From: Streptomyces sp. WMMB 322
GTDB taxonomy: Bacteria > Actinomycetota > Actinomycetes > Streptomycetales > Streptomycetaceae
DNA length: 64,000 nt
Reading direction: 5' to 3'
Assembly: GCF_900090145.1 (NCBI RefSeq)
Contig: NZ_FMHI01000011.1
Span: forward strand, 62,001 to 126,000
Below, one piece after another: positions 1-9,500 of the stretch. A program made the translations under genes and the position numbers. The notes below the pieces were generated by a model. It searched no databases, was not told the DNA's origin, and worked only from the letters and a program-made list of their open reading frames with translations. The stretch's first letter is position 1. Each line of letters begins with the position of its first letter.

Positions 1-455
1 ACCGCGGCGAGTACGGCCGCGGCGGCCACCTTGGCGGACAGCGGCCGGGCTCCGTCCCGTATGAGCTGCTCTGCCACCAGCCGTTCCGTCTCGCCGTTGT
101 TGCGCCACATCTCGCCCCGCAGGGCGGGTGTGCCCGCCACGATCCGCACCCGCCTGCGTACGACGTCGCCGTCCGGTTCCGGTACCCGCGACCATGCCTG
201 GCGCAGGCCGCGGACCGCTCTGCGCAGGGGGTCCAGATCTTCCGGCTGGGCAGCGACGGCGTCGGCGACCAGGGCGTCGTAGGGATCTTCGAAGAGGACC
301 TCGTGCTTGGCCGGGAAGTGCCGGAAGAACGTCATCTCGGTGACGCCCGCGGCGGCGGCGATCTGGGCCACGGTCGTCTGCTCGAACCCCTGGCGCTCGA
401 AGAGAGTCAGGGCCGCCCCGGCCAGGCGCTCCCGTGTCCGCTCGCTCTTGCTCAT
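1..455 (-). CDS. TetR-family transcriptional regulator (C-terminus beyond window)
   Basis: About 151 N-terminal residues of a TetR/AcrR-type repressor are visible; the ligand-binding C-terminus runs off the left edge. The start (MSKSERTRERL) is followed by the family HTH, with a first helix (AALTLFERQGFEQTTV), the turn (IAAAAGVTEMTFFRHF) and the FPAKHEVLF segment typical of this family. The protein is expected to bind DNA as a dimer and release it on binding a small ligand, which cannot be deduced here. A perfect 7-bp inverted repeat lies 37 bp upstream of the ATG (492-508) and is the natural candidate for its own operator. The regulated gene may be glycerate kinase next door or a gene beyond the edge. 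Confidence 0.85.
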   Translation of the reverse strand, partial: MSKSERTRERLAGAALTLFERQGFEQTTVAQIAAAAGVTEMTFFRHFPAKHEVLFEDPYDALVADAVAAQPEDLDPLRRAVRGLRQAWSRVPEPDGDVVRRRVRIVAGTPALRGEMWRNNGETERLVAEQLIRDGARPLSAKVAAAAVLAA

Positions 456-491
456 GACTCCCGGCCCCTCTCCCGTACTGCACCCGCGCCG

Positions 492-508
492 ATGTTAGAG
501 ACTAACAT
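492..508. promoter_or_regulatory. Putative TetR operator (7-3-7 inverted repeat)
   Basis: ATGTTAG and CTAACAT form perfect 7-bp arms around a 3-nt centre (AGA). The site is unusually AT-rich for this DNA and sits 37 bp upstream of the TetR-family start codon. Size and position fit an autoregulatory TetR operator; binding is inferred. Confidence 0.55.
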
Positions 509-617
509 TTCGGCGCAGCCGAGCATGGCCGGTCCGCGCGGGGGAGACAAGGACGATGCCCGGCCCGCCCGCGCGCGCAGCGAAGCTGACGGGTCCGAGG
601 CACGGACGGGCGCGACC

Positions 618-661
618 GCGCGGCGTGCCCGGGTGGTGCGGGCGGTCCCGGTGCGCCGCGC
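618..661 (-). terminator. Possible hairpin terminator after glycerate kinase
   Basis: GCGCGGCG (618-625) and CGCCGCGC (654-661) pair perfectly over 8 bp, with further partial pairing inside the loop. It lies 30 bp past the glycerate kinase stop. There is no T-run, as is usual for streptomycete GC-only terminators, so this is a moderate call. Confidence 0.35.
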
Positions 662-691
662 CCCGGGACAGAAGCGGTTCTGCGACCGGCG

Positions 692-1828
692 TCAGAGGCG
701 CTCCGCCGCCAGGTGTTCGGCGAGCTGCTCCAGCAGCGGGCCTGCCTGCGACATGCAGCGGGCCGCGTCTCTCTCCAAGTCGGTCAGGGCGTAGGCACGT
801 TCGATGCCGGCGCTCTTGAGGGCCTTGTCGTCGAGCGCCAGGCGTCCGCACACCGCGAGGACGGGCCTGCCGGCCTTGCGGGACGCGGCGGCGACACCCG
901 CCGGCGCCTTGCCGTGCAGGGTCTGCTCGTCCAGCGAGCCCTCCCCCGTGATGACCACGTCGGCGCGCTCGAGTGCGCCGGCGAAGCCGAGCACCTCCAG
1001 CAGCACGTCGATGCCGGGGCGGAACGTCGCGTTCAGGCCGACGAGCGCGCCGTAGCCGATGCCGCCCGCCGCGCCCGCTCCGGGCGCCTCGGCGGTCTCG
1101 GCCGCCCGCGGCCCGACGGAGTCGCCCATCACCTGCACGAAATGCGTCAGCGCCGCGTCGAGGACCTGCACGTCCTCCTCGCCCGCGCCCTTCTGCGGGC
1201 CGTAGACCGCGGCCGCTCCCTTCGGGCCGGTGAGCGGGTTGTCGACGTCGCTGGCGAGTACGACCTGGATGTCCTTGAGCCGTTCGTCGAGGCCGGAGAG
1301 GTCGGCGGAGACCATCTCCACCAGCGGGCCGCCGCCGTGCGGCACGGGATCGCCGTCCTCGTCGAGGAAGCGGGCGCCGAGCGCCTCGAGCATGCCGGCG
1401 CCGCCGTCCGTCGTCGCGGACCCGCCCACGCCGAGGACGACGGCGCGGGCGCCCGCCTCGACGGCGGCGAGGAGCAGCTCACCGGTGCCGCGTGTGGTGG
1501 CGGTCAGGGGAGCGAAGACGCCCGGCGGCATCAGTTCGAGGCCGGACGCCTCGGCCATCTCGACCACGGCGGTTCCCTCGCGCAGCGCGAAGGCCGCGGT
1601 GACGGGCGCGCCGAGCGGTCCGGTGACCTCCACCTCGTGGCGCTCGAAACCGGCGGCGACCGCTGCCGCCACGGTGCCGTCGCCGCCGTCGGCGACGGGA
1701 AGCGATTCCACACTCGCGTCGGGCCGCGCCCGCCTGATCCCTGCTGTGATCCGCTCGGCGACCTCCACGGCCGTCAGCGATCCCTTGAACTTGTCCGCGG
1801 CGATCAGTACGCGCGCCGTCGTCGTCAT
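692..1828 (-). CDS. glxK: Glycerate kinase (type I, GlxK/GarK family)
   Basis: This 378-residue protein should phosphorylate D-glycerate with ATP, feeding glyoxylate or allantoin carbon into glycolysis. Family hallmarks are the N-terminal IAADKFKGSLTA segment, PVADGGDGT, the GVGGSATTDGGAG glycine-rich block and TGEGSLDEQTLHGKAP near the C-terminus. Length matches the family (about 370-380). The ATG is preceded by AGGGGCAG at about 4 nt. It is a single gene between the TetR regulator and an oxidoreductase. Allantoin-degrading genes lie at the far right of the window, so a glyoxylate-to-glycerate link is conceivable but not shown by proximity. Confidence 0.9.
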   Translation of the reverse strand: MTTTARVLIAADKFKGSLTAVEVAERITAGIRRARPDASVESLPVADGGDGTVAAAVAAGFERHEVEVTGPLGAPVTAAFALREGTAVVEMAEASGLELMPPGVFAPLTATTRGTGELLLAAVEAGARAVVLGVGGSATTDGGAGMLEALGARFLDEDGDPVPHGGGPLVEMVSADLSGLDERLKDIQVVLASDVDNPLTGPKGAAAVYGPQKGAGEEDVQVLDAALTHFVQVMGDSVGPRAAETAEAPGAGAAGGIGYGALVGLNATFRPGIDVLLEVLGFAGALERADVVITGEGSLDEQTLHGKAPAGVAAASRKAGRPVLAVCGRLALDDKALKSAGIERAYALTDLERDAARCMSQAGPLLEQLAEHLAAERL

Positions 1829-2016
1829 GGTTCTGCCCCTGGGTCTGTTTACGTTCGAACAGGCAGTCGCGCCGATGCGACCCTATCCGCCGCGAGGCCC
1901 CGGCCACCATGGGCTATACGACGGCTGCCTGCCACGTTCCCGTGCCGGAGGTAGCGGAACCTCCTCCCGGAGATCCGGGCGGACGAAACGCCGGGACCGA
2001 CCGGCCCGTCGGCGCC

Positions 2017-3444
2017 TCAGGCGCGCCGTCGCAGCTCCCGCCAGACCGCACGGGCGGCATGGTGTCCGGACATTCCGTGCACGCCCGGCCCGGGCGGTGT
2101 CGACGAGGAGCACAGGAAGACCGCGGGGTGAGCGGTGCTGTAGGGAAGGGCCGTCAGCTTCGGACGGATCAGAAGCTGGAGCCCGTCGGCAGCTCCGGCG
2201 CAGAAGTCGCCGCCGACGTAATTGGCGTTGCGGGCGGCCAGTTGGGGCGGTCCGGCCGTGGCACGCGCCAGCACGAGGTCGCGGAACCCCGGTGCGAAAC
2301 GCTCCAGTTGGGCCTCGACGTGCTCGGTGGCGTCGCCTTCCCAGCCCTTCGGGACGTGTCCGTACGCCCAGAAGACGTGCTTGCCCGCCGGCGCGCGGGT
2401 CTCGTCGACGAGGCTCGGCTGGGCCGTGATCAGGAAGGGCCGCTCCGGAACCTGCCCGGAGACGGCCGCCTTGAGGGCCGTTCCGATGGCTCCCGCCGTC
2501 GGGCCGACGTGGACGGTGCCCGCGCGGCGTGCCGCGTCGGACGTCCACGGCACCGGCCCGTCCAGCGCATAGTCGATCTTGAAGACGCCGGCGCCGTAGC
2601 GGAAGCCCTCGTAGGCGTTGCCGAGCCCGGCGATGCGCGCGAGCGCGCGGGGTGAGGTGTCGAAGACGTAGGCGCGGGCCGGGGGCAGTTCATCGAGACG
2701 CTTGACCTCGGTGCCGGTGTGGATCTGCCCGCCGTTGGCCCGCAGATACGCGGCGAGTGCGTCCGAGATGGCCTGTGAGCCGCCGCGCGGCAGCGGCCAG
2801 CCGGCCTTGTGCGCGGCGAGGGCGAAGGTGAGGGCCGCTCCGCTCATGGCGGGGGTGGACAGCGGCGCGATGACGTGGCCGCCGAGGCCGGCCGTCAGCG
2901 CGCGGGCCTTCTCGTCGCGGAAGCGGAGGTTGAGCAGGTTCACCGGTTGCAGCGCCGTCAGACCGAACCGGGCGAGCAGCAGCGGAGCGTAGGGGAAGCG
3001 GCCGTTGAACCAGGAGCCCATGCCGAGGAAGTCGGCGGCGAGCGTCTCCCACTTCGCGAGGAACGGCTCGACCATGCGCCGGTAGGTGCCCGCGTCGCGC
3101 GGGCCGAGCGAGAGGGCCGTCTCGCTCACGGAGCGGGAGAGGACGGCTGCCGTGCCGTCAGGAAAGGGGTTGGCCATGCACAGTTCGGGGTGCAGCCACT
3201 CCAGTCCGTACTTCTCCAGCGGCATGTTGTTGAAGGCCGGGGAGACCGCCGCCGTGGGATGGACCGCGGAGCACGGATCGTGCCGGAACCCCGGCAGCGT
3301 CAGCTCCTCCGTGCGGGCTCCGCCGCCCACGGTCTCCTTCGCCTCGAACAGTTCGACGGAGAAGCCGCGGCGGGCCAGTTCGACCGCCGCGGTCAGCCCG
3401 TTGGGTCCTGCTCCGACGACGACCGCGTCACGGATCGATGGCAC
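2017..3444 (-). CDS. FAD/NAD(P)-dependent oxidoreductase, phytoene-dehydrogenase-like
   Basis: A 475-residue flavoprotein of the CrtI/amine-oxidase-like superfamily. The N-terminal ADP-binding fold shows [13 protein letters not shown] followed by an acidic residue closing the second strand (VELFEA) and the GGGARTEEL segment. The C-terminal FAD-contact region reads [16 protein letters not shown]. The GTG at 3444 is chosen because GGGGAGAG lies about 9 nt upstream; an ATG 13 codons earlier (3483) lacks a comparable site. No carotenoid genes are nearby, so a role in carotenoid desaturation is unsupported and the substrate is unknown. It follows the IMPase-like gene after about 42 bp and may be co-transcribed. 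Confidence 0.8.
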   Translation of the reverse strand: MPSIRDAVVVGAGPNGLTAAVELARRGFSVELFEAKETVGGGARTEELTLPGFRHDPCSAVHPTAAVSPAFNNMPLEKYGLEWLHPELCMANPFPDGTAAVLSRSVSETALSLGPRDAGTYRRMVEPFLAKWETLAADFLGMGSWFNGRFPYAPLLLARFGLTALQPVNLLNLRFRDEKARALTAGLGGHVIAPLSTPAMSGAALTFALAAHKAGWPLPRGGSQAISDALAAYLRANGGQIHTGTEVKRLDELPPARAYVFDTSPRALARIAGLGNAYEGFRYGAGVFKIDYALDGPVPWTSDAARRAGTVHVGPTAGAIGTALKAAVSGQVPERPFLITAQPSLVDETRAPAGKHVFWAYGHVPKGWEGDATEHVEAQLERFAPGFRDLVLARATAGPPQLAARNANYVGGDFCAGAADGLQLLIRPKLTALPYSTAHPAVFLCSSSTPPGPGVHGMSGHHAARAVWRELRRRA

Positions 3445-3486
3445 TGTCGGCTCTCCCCTCGCCTGTGAGGTCGCGCGCCGCACCGG

Positions 3487-4305
3487 TCAGCGTCCGGCGC
3501 GCAGCAGCCCCACCATACGCCGGGCCGTTCCGGCGTCCCGCGCCGCGGTGAACGGCAGCGCGTTGCCCCCGGCGAGGCGGAAGGGCTCGCCCGCGACGGT
3601 GCGGCTCTCGCCGCCCGCCTCGGCCACCAGGAGCAGCCCCGCGGCGTGGTCCCAGGCGGCCTCCCAGCTGAAGGCGACGGCGTCGACGCGGCCGCGCGCC
3701 ACGGACAGATACTCCAGTCCGGCGGAGCCGCAGGGGCGGGGTGCCACCCCCTCGGTGCGCAGTCCGAGCAGCGAGCGCTTCTGCTCGTCGGTGGTGAAGT
3801 CCGGGTGGGAGGTGGCCACTTCGAGGACCTTCTCCTCCCCGGGGGAACCGGCGCACAGCACCTCCCCGTTGAGGAGCGCGCCGCCGCGGTGCCGTGCGAT
3901 GGCCATCTCGCCGGGAACGGGGGCGTAGGTCCAGGAGGCGAGGATCTCGCCGTAGCGGGCGAGGGCCACCAGCGTGCAGAAGCCCTCGTGTCCGCGGACG
4001 AACTGCCGTGTGCCGTCGATGGGGTCGACGATCCACACGGGTGCGTCGCCGTGCAGCGCCTCGTAGGTGGCGGGCTTGGCGTGCACCGCCTCCTCACCGA
4101 CGACGACGGAGCCGGGCAGCAGGCGCACCAGCTCCCTGGACAGCTGCTCCTCCGCCCGCTGGTCGGCGACGGTCACGAGGTCGTGGGGGCCGCTCTTCTG
4201 CACCACTTCGTCGTCGGAGAGCTGACGCCAGCGAGGCGTCACCTCCTCCGCGACGGTCCTGCGCACGGCGCCTTCGACCGCAGCGACCAGCTCATCGTCG
4301 ATCAT
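3487..4305 (-). CDS. Inositol-monophosphatase-family phosphatase
   Basis: A 272-residue Mg2+-dependent phosphatase of the IMPase/histidinol-phosphatase superfamily. The metal-binding motifs are all present: VVGEEAVH, WIVDPIDGTRQF and the C-terminal AWDHAAGLLLVAEAGG. Likely substrates are a small phosphomonoester such as inositol phosphate or histidinol phosphate; sequence alone does not decide. The ATG at 4305 (MIDDELV) places the first helix as in homologues; an upstream in-frame ATG at 4374 would add 23 residues overlapping the neighbouring gene. It lies 65 bp downstream of the gamma-glutamyltransferase-like gene. Confidence 0.85.
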   Translation of the reverse strand: MIDDELVAAVEGAVRRTVAEEVTPRWRQLSDDEVVQKSGPHDLVTVADQRAEEQLSRELVRLLPGSVVVGEEAVHAKPATYEALHGDAPVWIVDPIDGTRQFVRGHEGFCTLVALARYGEILASWTYAPVPGEMAIARHRGGALLNGEVLCAGSPGEEKVLEVATSHPDFTTDEQKRSLLGLRTEGVAPRPCGSAGLEYLSVARGRVDAVAFSWEAAWDHAAGLLLVAEAGGESRTVAGEPFRLAGGNALPFTAARDAGTARRMVGLLRAGR

Positions 4306-4370
4306 GCGCCCATCAAAGCACGATGCACGAGCGGTGCGCCCTCCCCCTGCCTCCCGGACCTCCGCCCGCG

Positions 4371-6221
4371 TCAACGGCCCACCGCGTAGCCCTGCATGCC
4401 GCGCGGGTTGGCGCCGGCGCTGAGCACGCCTGTCTCCGGGTCACGCGCGACGGCGCACAGCCGCCCCTCCGACCAGGGCGGGCCGACCTCGACGTCATGG
4501 CCGCGCCGCCGCAGCCCGTCGATGACGGCCTGCGGCGTGCGGGCCTCGACGGTGACGCTGCCGGGGCGCATGGCACGCGGATAGAAGGAGCCGGGGAAGC
4601 TGTCGGTGTGCCAGTTGGGGGCGTCGATCGCGCCCTGGAGGTCGAGACCGCCGCGTACGCGGGGGCGCAGCGCGGCGGCGAGGAGGAAGTGGAGCTGCCA
4701 CTGGTCCTGCTGGTCGCCGCCGGGCGTGCCGAACGCGAGCACCGGCCGGCCGTCGCGCAGCGCCAGCGACGGGGTGAGGGTGGTGCGGGGACGGCGGCCG
4801 GGCGTCAGCGAGTTGGGCAGGCCGGGCTCCAGCCAGGTCATCTGGAGGCGTGTGCCGAGGGGGAAGCCGAGTTCGGGGACGACGGGGTTGGAGTGGAGCC
4901 AGCCGCCGCTGGGGGTGGCGCTGACCATGTTGCCCCAGCGGTCGACGACGTCGATGTGGCAGGTGTCGCCGCGGGTCGCGCCGTCACGGGCGACGGTGGG
5001 CTCCCCCGCGCCTGCGGCCGCGGCAAGAGGGTCGAAGCCGGTCGTCTCTCCGGCGGCCACCGCGGTGGCGTGCGCGGCGAGGCGGGGTTCGCGGCCGCCG
5101 GGGCTTCCCGGACGCAGTTCGCGCGAGGCCTCCTCGCCGATGAGGGCGCGCCGCTCGGCGTTGTACTCCTCGGAGAGCAGCGCTTCGACGGGGACGGCGG
5201 CGGCGCCGTCGGCGTCCCCGTACCACGCCTCGCGGTCGGCCATGGCGAGCTTGGTGCCCTCGACCAGGCGGTGGACGAAGGCCCCGCCCGCCGCGGCGGA
5301 GCCGTCCGGTGCGTCGCCGAAGTGCGCGTCGGCGGCGGAGATTTCCTCCGGCAGCAGGGCGAGCTGCTGGAGCAGGGCCGGGCCCTGGGACCACGGGCCG
5401 GCCTTGCAGACCGTCCAGCCGTTCCAGTCGTAGGTGACCGGGTCCTCGTACGTGGCCTCCCAGCCGGCGAGGTCGTCGCCGGTGAGGGTGCCGGCGTGGC
5501 GCTCTCCCGAGGTGTCCATGGTGGGGCGGGCGGAGGCGGCGAGGAGGGCGTCGGCGACGAAGCCCTCGCGCCATGTCCGGCGCGCGGCTTCGATGACCTG
5601 TTCGCGGCCCGGTCCGGCCGCCGCGGCCTCCGACAGCAGCCGCTGCCAGGTCGCGGCCAGCGCCGGGTTCTTCAGCAGCGCGCCGGGGGCCGGCGGGCGC
5701 CCGTCCGGGAGATAGAGGGCCGCCGAGGCGGTCCATTCCGTCTCGAACAGCTCCCGCACGGTCTCCACCGTCTCGCCGACGCGTTCGACGGCGGGATGGC
5801 CGCGTTCGGCGTAGCCGATGGCGTAGCCGAGGACCCGCTCCAGGGACTGGGTGCCGTGGTCGCGCAGCAGCGTCATCCAGGCGTCGAAGGCGCCCGGAAC
5901 GGCGGCGGCCAGGGGCCCGGTGCCGGGGACGAGTTCCAGGCCGAGCGAGGTGTAGTGCTCCACGGTCGCCCCGCGGGGTGCGACGCCCTGGCCGCACAGG
6001 ACCTGCACGGGGCCGTCGGCGGGGGCGACGAGGACGGGCACCTCGCCGGCGGGCCCGTTCAGGTGCGGTTCGACCACCTGCAGCACGAAACCCGCGGCGA
6101 CGGCGGCGTCGTAGGCGTTGCCGCCGTCCTCCAGAACGGCCATCGCCGTCTGCGAGGCGAGCCAGTGGGTGGAGGAGGCCATGCCGAAGGTGCCTTGGAG
6201 AGTGGGGCGGGTCGTGAACAC
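4371..6221 (-). CDS. Gamma-glutamyltransferase family protein (cytosolic type)
   Basis: A 616-residue Ntn-hydrolase related to gamma-glutamyltranspeptidase. The autocleavage and nucleophile region reads GDTCHIDVVDRWGN, putting the catalytic Thr near residue 420. PGRRPRTTLTPS and FGTPGGDQQDQW are characteristic blocks of the family. There is no signal peptide, unlike the second paralogue at 32.3-34.2 kb, so it probably acts in the cytoplasm. GTG at 6221 is preferred because AGGGAG lies 11 nt upstream; the frame stays open upstream, but that stretch has no family similarity. It is the last gene of the peptide-importer operon, 185 bp after the ATPase, suggesting that imported gamma-glutamyl peptides such as glutathione are hydrolysed here (inference). 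Confidence 0.85.
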   Translation of the reverse strand: MFTTRPTLQGTFGMASSTHWLASQTAMAVLEDGGNAYDAAVAAGFVLQVVEPHLNGPAGEVPVLVAPADGPVQVLCGQGVAPRGATVEHYTSLGLELVPGTGPLAAAVPGAFDAWMTLLRDHGTQSLERVLGYAIGYAERGHPAVERVGETVETVRELFETEWTASAALYLPDGRPPAPGALLKNPALAATWQRLLSEAAAAGPGREQVIEAARRTWREGFVADALLAASARPTMDTSGERHAGTLTGDDLAGWEATYEDPVTYDWNGWTVCKAGPWSQGPALLQQLALLPEEISAADAHFGDAPDGSAAAGGAFVHRLVEGTKLAMADREAWYGDADGAAAVPVEALLSEEYNAERRALIGEEASRELRPGSPGGREPRLAAHATAVAAGETTGFDPLAAAAGAGEPTVARDGATRGDTCHIDVVDRWGNMVSATPSGGWLHSNPVVPELGFPLGTRLQMTWLEPGLPNSLTPGRRPRTTLTPSLALRDGRPVLAFGTPGGDQQDQWQLHFLLAAALRPRVRGGLDLQGAIDAPNWHTDSFPGSFYPRAMRPGSVTVEARTPQAVIDGLRRRGHDVEVGPPWSEGRLCAVARDPETGVLSAGANPRGMQGYAVGR

Positions 6222-6406
6222 GGGTGGTGCGGCTCCCTGCTTCGTGGGCTGCTTCGTCGATCGGGGTGGGCTTGCTGTCCGGCCCTGGGTTTCTGCCTCG
6301 GTGGTGTCCGGTGCTGGTTTCTGTTCGGTGCCGTCCGGTGTGCCGTCCGGTGTCTGCCGGTCCTCTTGCCGGGTCTTGTGTTGTTGCGGCGCCTCCGCCG
6401 TCTCGT

Positions 6407-7483
6407 TCAGGCGCGGGCGTGTGCCGGCGAGGCCGCGTCCGGCGCGGTGCCGTCGTCCTTCACGAGGTGGCAGGCGACCGTGCGGCCGCCGTCCGGTCCG
6501 GGCAGCGTGCGGTGTTCGGGTGCCTGCGTGCGGCACTGTTCGACGGCGAGGGGACAGCGGGTGTGGAAGCGGCAGTGGTCCACAGTCTGCGCCGTGCCGG
6601 CGGCCCGGGGGAAGACCGGGCCGGTCGGATCGCCCTGCAGCACGATCCGCTGCCGTGCGCGCTGGAGGGGCGGGTCCGGTACGGGCAGGGCGGAGAGCAG
6701 CGCCTGCGTGTACGGATGCTTCGGCTCGGCGAAGAGGTCGGCGGCGGGCGCCACTTCGATGATCTCGCCGAGGTACATCACGGCGATGCGGTCGGCGAGG
6801 AACTCCACGGCGGCCAGGTCGTGCGTGATGAACAGGCAGCCGAAGCCGCGGTCGCGCTGAAGGTCCGCGAGCAGGTTGAGCACGGACGCCTGCACGGAGA
6901 CGTCGAGGGCCGAGGTCGGCTCGTCCGCGACGAGCAGCATCGGGTCCACGGCGAGCGCACGGGCGATGGAGACACGCTGCCGCTGCCCGCCGGACAGTTC
7001 GTGCGGGCGGCGATCGGCCGTCCCGGGCGGCAGCCCGACCTGGCCCAGCAGCCCCGCCACACGCTCACGCAATTCAGCACCGCTCGCCATCCGGTGCAGC
7101 ACGAGCGGTTCGCCGACGATGCGGGAGACGCGCATCCGCGGGTCCAGCGACGCCGAGGGGTCCTGGTAGACGATGTTGAAGTCCTTGCGCAGCGGGCGCA
7201 GTCTGCGGGGTGACAGGCGCGTGATGTCGGTGCCGCCGATGCGGACGGTGCCGGCGGTGGGGGTGTCGAGCCGGACGACACATCGTCCGACCGTCGACTT
7301 GCCGGAGCCGGACTCACCGACGAGGCCCACGACTTCGCCGCGTCCCACGGTCAGGGACACCCCGTCGACGGCGCGTACCGTGCCCTTTCGCCCTGGAGCG
7401 GTGAAGTGCCGTACCAGACCGTCCACTTCGAGGGCGGGGGCGTCCGCCGCCGCGCCGGTGGTCCCCTCTGCGGGCTCGTTCAC
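6407..7483 (-). CDS. Peptide ABC transporter ATPase (OppF/DppF-like)
   Basis: A 358-residue cytoplasmic ATPase of a dipeptide/oligopeptide importer. Walker A is GESGSGKST, the signature is LSGGQRQRVSIA and Walker B is LLVADEPTSALD. The C-terminal oligopeptide-transporter extension carries the Cys-containing CRFHTRCPLAVEQC segment. The GTG start overlaps the upstream ATPase stop (GTGA, 7480-7483) and has GGGAGGGAG about 7 nt upstream, indicating translational coupling. It pairs with the other ATPase of the operon to energise the two permeases. Confidence 0.92.
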   Translation of the reverse strand: MNEPAEGTTGAAADAPALEVDGLVRHFTAPGRKGTVRAVDGVSLTVGRGEVVGLVGESGSGKSTVGRCVVRLDTPTAGTVRIGGTDITRLSPRRLRPLRKDFNIVYQDPSASLDPRMRVSRIVGEPLVLHRMASGAELRERVAGLLGQVGLPPGTADRRPHELSGGQRQRVSIARALAVDPMLLVADEPTSALDVSVQASVLNLLADLQRDRGFGCLFITHDLAAVEFLADRIAVMYLGEIIEVAPAADLFAEPKHPYTQALLSALPVPDPPLQRARQRIVLQGDPTGPVFPRAAGTAQTVDHCRFHTRCPLAVEQCRTQAPEHRTLPGPDGGRTVACHLVKDDGTAPDAASPAHARA

Positions 7484-8583
7484 GGTGCTCCCTCCCCTGC
7501 GTGGCCGGCGAATTCGCCGGTGCCGGTCAGCGGGTGCCGGCAGGCCACCGCGTGCCCGCGGCCGACGCGGTCGCCGTCCGTCTCCTCGGGGACGGTCAGC
7601 ACGGGCCGCGACGCGGTGCACACCTCGTCGGCACGCGGGCAGCGCGGCGCGAAGGTGCACTCGTCCGGCTGGACGGCGAGTCCGGGGACGATGCCGGGGA
7701 TCTCGCGCAGCCGCGCCCGCTCGCCCGCCGGGGCGGACGCCGTCGCGCCGGGGCGCGGCACCGCGTCGAGCAGGCCGCGGGTGTAGGGATGGCGGGGCTG
7801 TGCGAACAGGTCGTCGACGCCTGCGTGTTCGACGGCACGCCCGGCGTACATCACCAGCACCCGGTCGGCGGTGTGGGCGACGACGCCGAGGTCGTGGGTG
7901 ATCAGCACGACGGCGGTGCCCAGCCGTTCCCGCAGCGAGGTCAGCACGTCGAGGATGCCCGCCTGGACCGTCACGTCCAGCGCCGTGGTGGGCTCGTCCG
8001 CGATGAGCACCGCCGGGTCGCAGGCGACGGCGACGGCGATCATGACGCGCTGGCGCATGCCGCCGGAGAGCTGATGCGGGTACTCGTTGATGCGCCGCTC
8101 CGGCGCGGGAATGCCCACCAGCTCCAGCAGTTCGAGGGCGCGCCGCTTCGCCGCCTGCCTGTCGAGGCCCTGGTGGCGGCGGAGCACCTCGCCGATCTGG
8201 CGTCCCACGCTCAGCACCGGGTTGAGGGACGTCATCGGCTCCTGGAAGATCATGGACAGCTGGGTCCCGCGTACACCGCGCAGCAACTTCTCCTCGGCAC
8301 CCACGAGTTCGCGTCCGCGGAGCGTCACGGAGCCGGTGACGTCCGCCGTTCCGGGCAGCAGGCCCATCACGGCGAGGGACGTGACGGACTTGCCGCAGCC
8401 CGACTCGCCCACCACGGCGAGCACTTCGCCCGGCCGGACGTCGAACCCGACGCCGTCGACGGCGTGCACGTCGCCCTCCTCGGCGTGGAAGGTGACAGCG
8501 AGGTCGCTGACGCTCAGCACCGGGCCCTTGTCTGCGGTGGTGGGCTCGGTGCCGGTGGAGGCCGCTGGGACCGGTTCGTTCAC
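7480..8583 (-). CDS. Peptide ABC transporter ATPase (OppD/DppD-like)
   Basis: A 367-residue ATPase, partner of the OppF-like subunit. Walker A is GESGCGKS, the signature [12 protein letters not shown] and Walker [14 protein letters not shown]. The C-terminal [14 protein letters not shown] segment is typical of oligopeptide-importer ATPases. The GTG overlaps the stop of the preceding permease (GTGA, 8580-8583), with a G-rich ribosome-binding site 8 nt upstream. It is the fourth gene of the importer operon. Confidence 0.92.
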   Translation of the reverse strand: MNEPVPAASTGTEPTTADKGPVLSVSDLAVTFHAEEGDVHAVDGVGFDVRPGEVLAVVGESGCGKSVTSLAVMGLLPGTADVTGSVTLRGRELVGAEEKLLRGVRGTQLSMIFQEPMTSLNPVLSVGRQIGEVLRRHQGLDRQAAKRRALELLELVGIPAPERRINEYPHQLSGGMRQRVMIAVAVACDPAVLIADEPTTALDVTVQAGILDVLTSLRERLGTAVVLITHDLGVVAHTADRVLVMYAGRAVEHAGVDDLFAQPRHPYTRGLLDAVPRPGATASAPAGERARLREIPGIVPGLAVQPDECTFAPRCPRADEVCTASRPVLTVPEETDGDRVGRGHAVACRHPLTGTGEFAGHAGEGAP

Positions 8584-9500
8584 CGGGTCACCCCCCTGGG
8601 GTCGAGAACGTCGCGCAGCCCGTCGCCGAACAGGTTGAACGCCAGCGTCGCGGCGACGATGGCCAGCCCGGGGAAGACCGCCATCCACGGCGCCGCCGCG
8701 ATGTAGGGCTGCGCGCTGGAGAGCATCACGCCGAGCGAGGGGTCGGGCGGCTGCACGCCGAGGCCGAGGAAGCTGAGCAGTGCCTCCCCGATGATGGCGG
8801 TGGGCACCCCGACGGTGGCCTGTACGAGCAGTGCCGAGGCGGCGTTGGGCAGGACGTGCCGGGCAAGGACGGTTCCGTCGCCGCCGCCGCAGGCGATCGC
8901 GGCCCCGATGTAGTCGAGGTGTTTCAGCCGCAGCGTCTCGGCGCGCATCACGCGTATCACCTGCGGGACGAGCGAGATGCCGATGGCGATCGTCGCGTTC
9001 AGCAGTGAGGGCCCCAGCACGGCGGCGAGCCCGACGGCCAGCACCAGGAACGGGAAAGCCAGCAGCGTGTCGGTGAGGCGGGAGACGAGGGAGTCGGCGA
9101 ACCGCCCGTAGTATCCGGCGATCAGGCCGAGCGGCACGCCCACGACAAACGCCAGCGCCACCGCCAGCACACCCACCTGCATCGAGGCGCGGGCACCGTG
9201 GATCACGCGGGAAAGCTGGTCGCGGCCGAGGTCGTCGGTGCCGAGCCAGTGGTCCAGTCCCGGTGCGGCCAGCGCGGAGCCGAAGTCGGCGCGCGCCGGG
9301 TCGTAGGGGGCGATGAGCGGCGCGGCGAGCGCGACGAGCACGAAGACCGCCGCGATGACGCCGCCGCTGAACGCGAGCTTGTTGCGGCCCAGTTGACGCA
9401 GCAGACTCTTCGGCCGCGCCGCTGGGGCCGGGGGTTGCGCGACCGGGGCGCGCGACCCGTCCTGCCCGGCGCCTCCGGCGGCTCCGGTGAGCGCGCTCAC
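8580..9500 (-). CDS. Peptide ABC transporter permease (DppC-like)
   Basis: A 306-residue inner-membrane permease. After a Pro/Ala-rich N-terminus it shows the first membrane segment (LAFSGGVIAAVFVLVALAAP), the periplasmic WLGTDDLGRDQLSRVIHGAR motif typical of DppC proteins, and about five more membrane spans. The cytoplasmic EAA loop (IACGGGDGTVLARHVLPN) contacts the ATPases. The GTG start overlaps the upstream stop (9497-9500) and follows GGGAGG at 6 nt. Confidence 0.92.
   Translation of the reverse strand: MSALTGAAGGAGQDGSRAPVAQPPAPAARPKSLLRQLGRNKLAFSGGVIAAVFVLVALAAPLIAPYDPARADFGSALAAPGLDHWLGTDDLGRDQLSRVIHGARASMQVGVLAVALAFVVGVPLGLIAGYYGRFADSLVSRLTDTLLAFPFLVLAVGLAAVLGPSLLNATIAIGISLVPQVIRVMRAETLRLKHLDYIGAAIACGGGDGTVLARHVLPNAASALLVQATVGVPTAIIGEALLSFLGLGVQPPDPSLGVMLSSAQPYIAAAPWMAVFPGLAIVAATLAFNLFGDGLRDVLDPRGVTR

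Noticed and set aside
1845-1862. CTGTT/AACAG inverted repeat upstream of glycerate kinase
   Set aside because: Arms of only 5 bp with an 8-nt spacer; too weak to call an operator.
2017-3444. Carotenoid desaturase assignment (CrtI)
   Set aside because: The fold matches but no other carotenoid gene is present and the C-terminal motif is of the broader oxidoreductase class.
4371-6536. An N-terminally extended gamma-glutamyltransferase of 721 residues
   Set aside because: The extra 105 codons overlap the ATPase gene and read as polar low-complexity sequence; a good ribosome-binding site precedes GTG 6221.
3894-6860. A 988-codon plus-strand open frame over the gamma-glutamyltransferase-like gene
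   Set aside because: Arg/Gly-rich composition without homology features; antisense to two clearly real genes.
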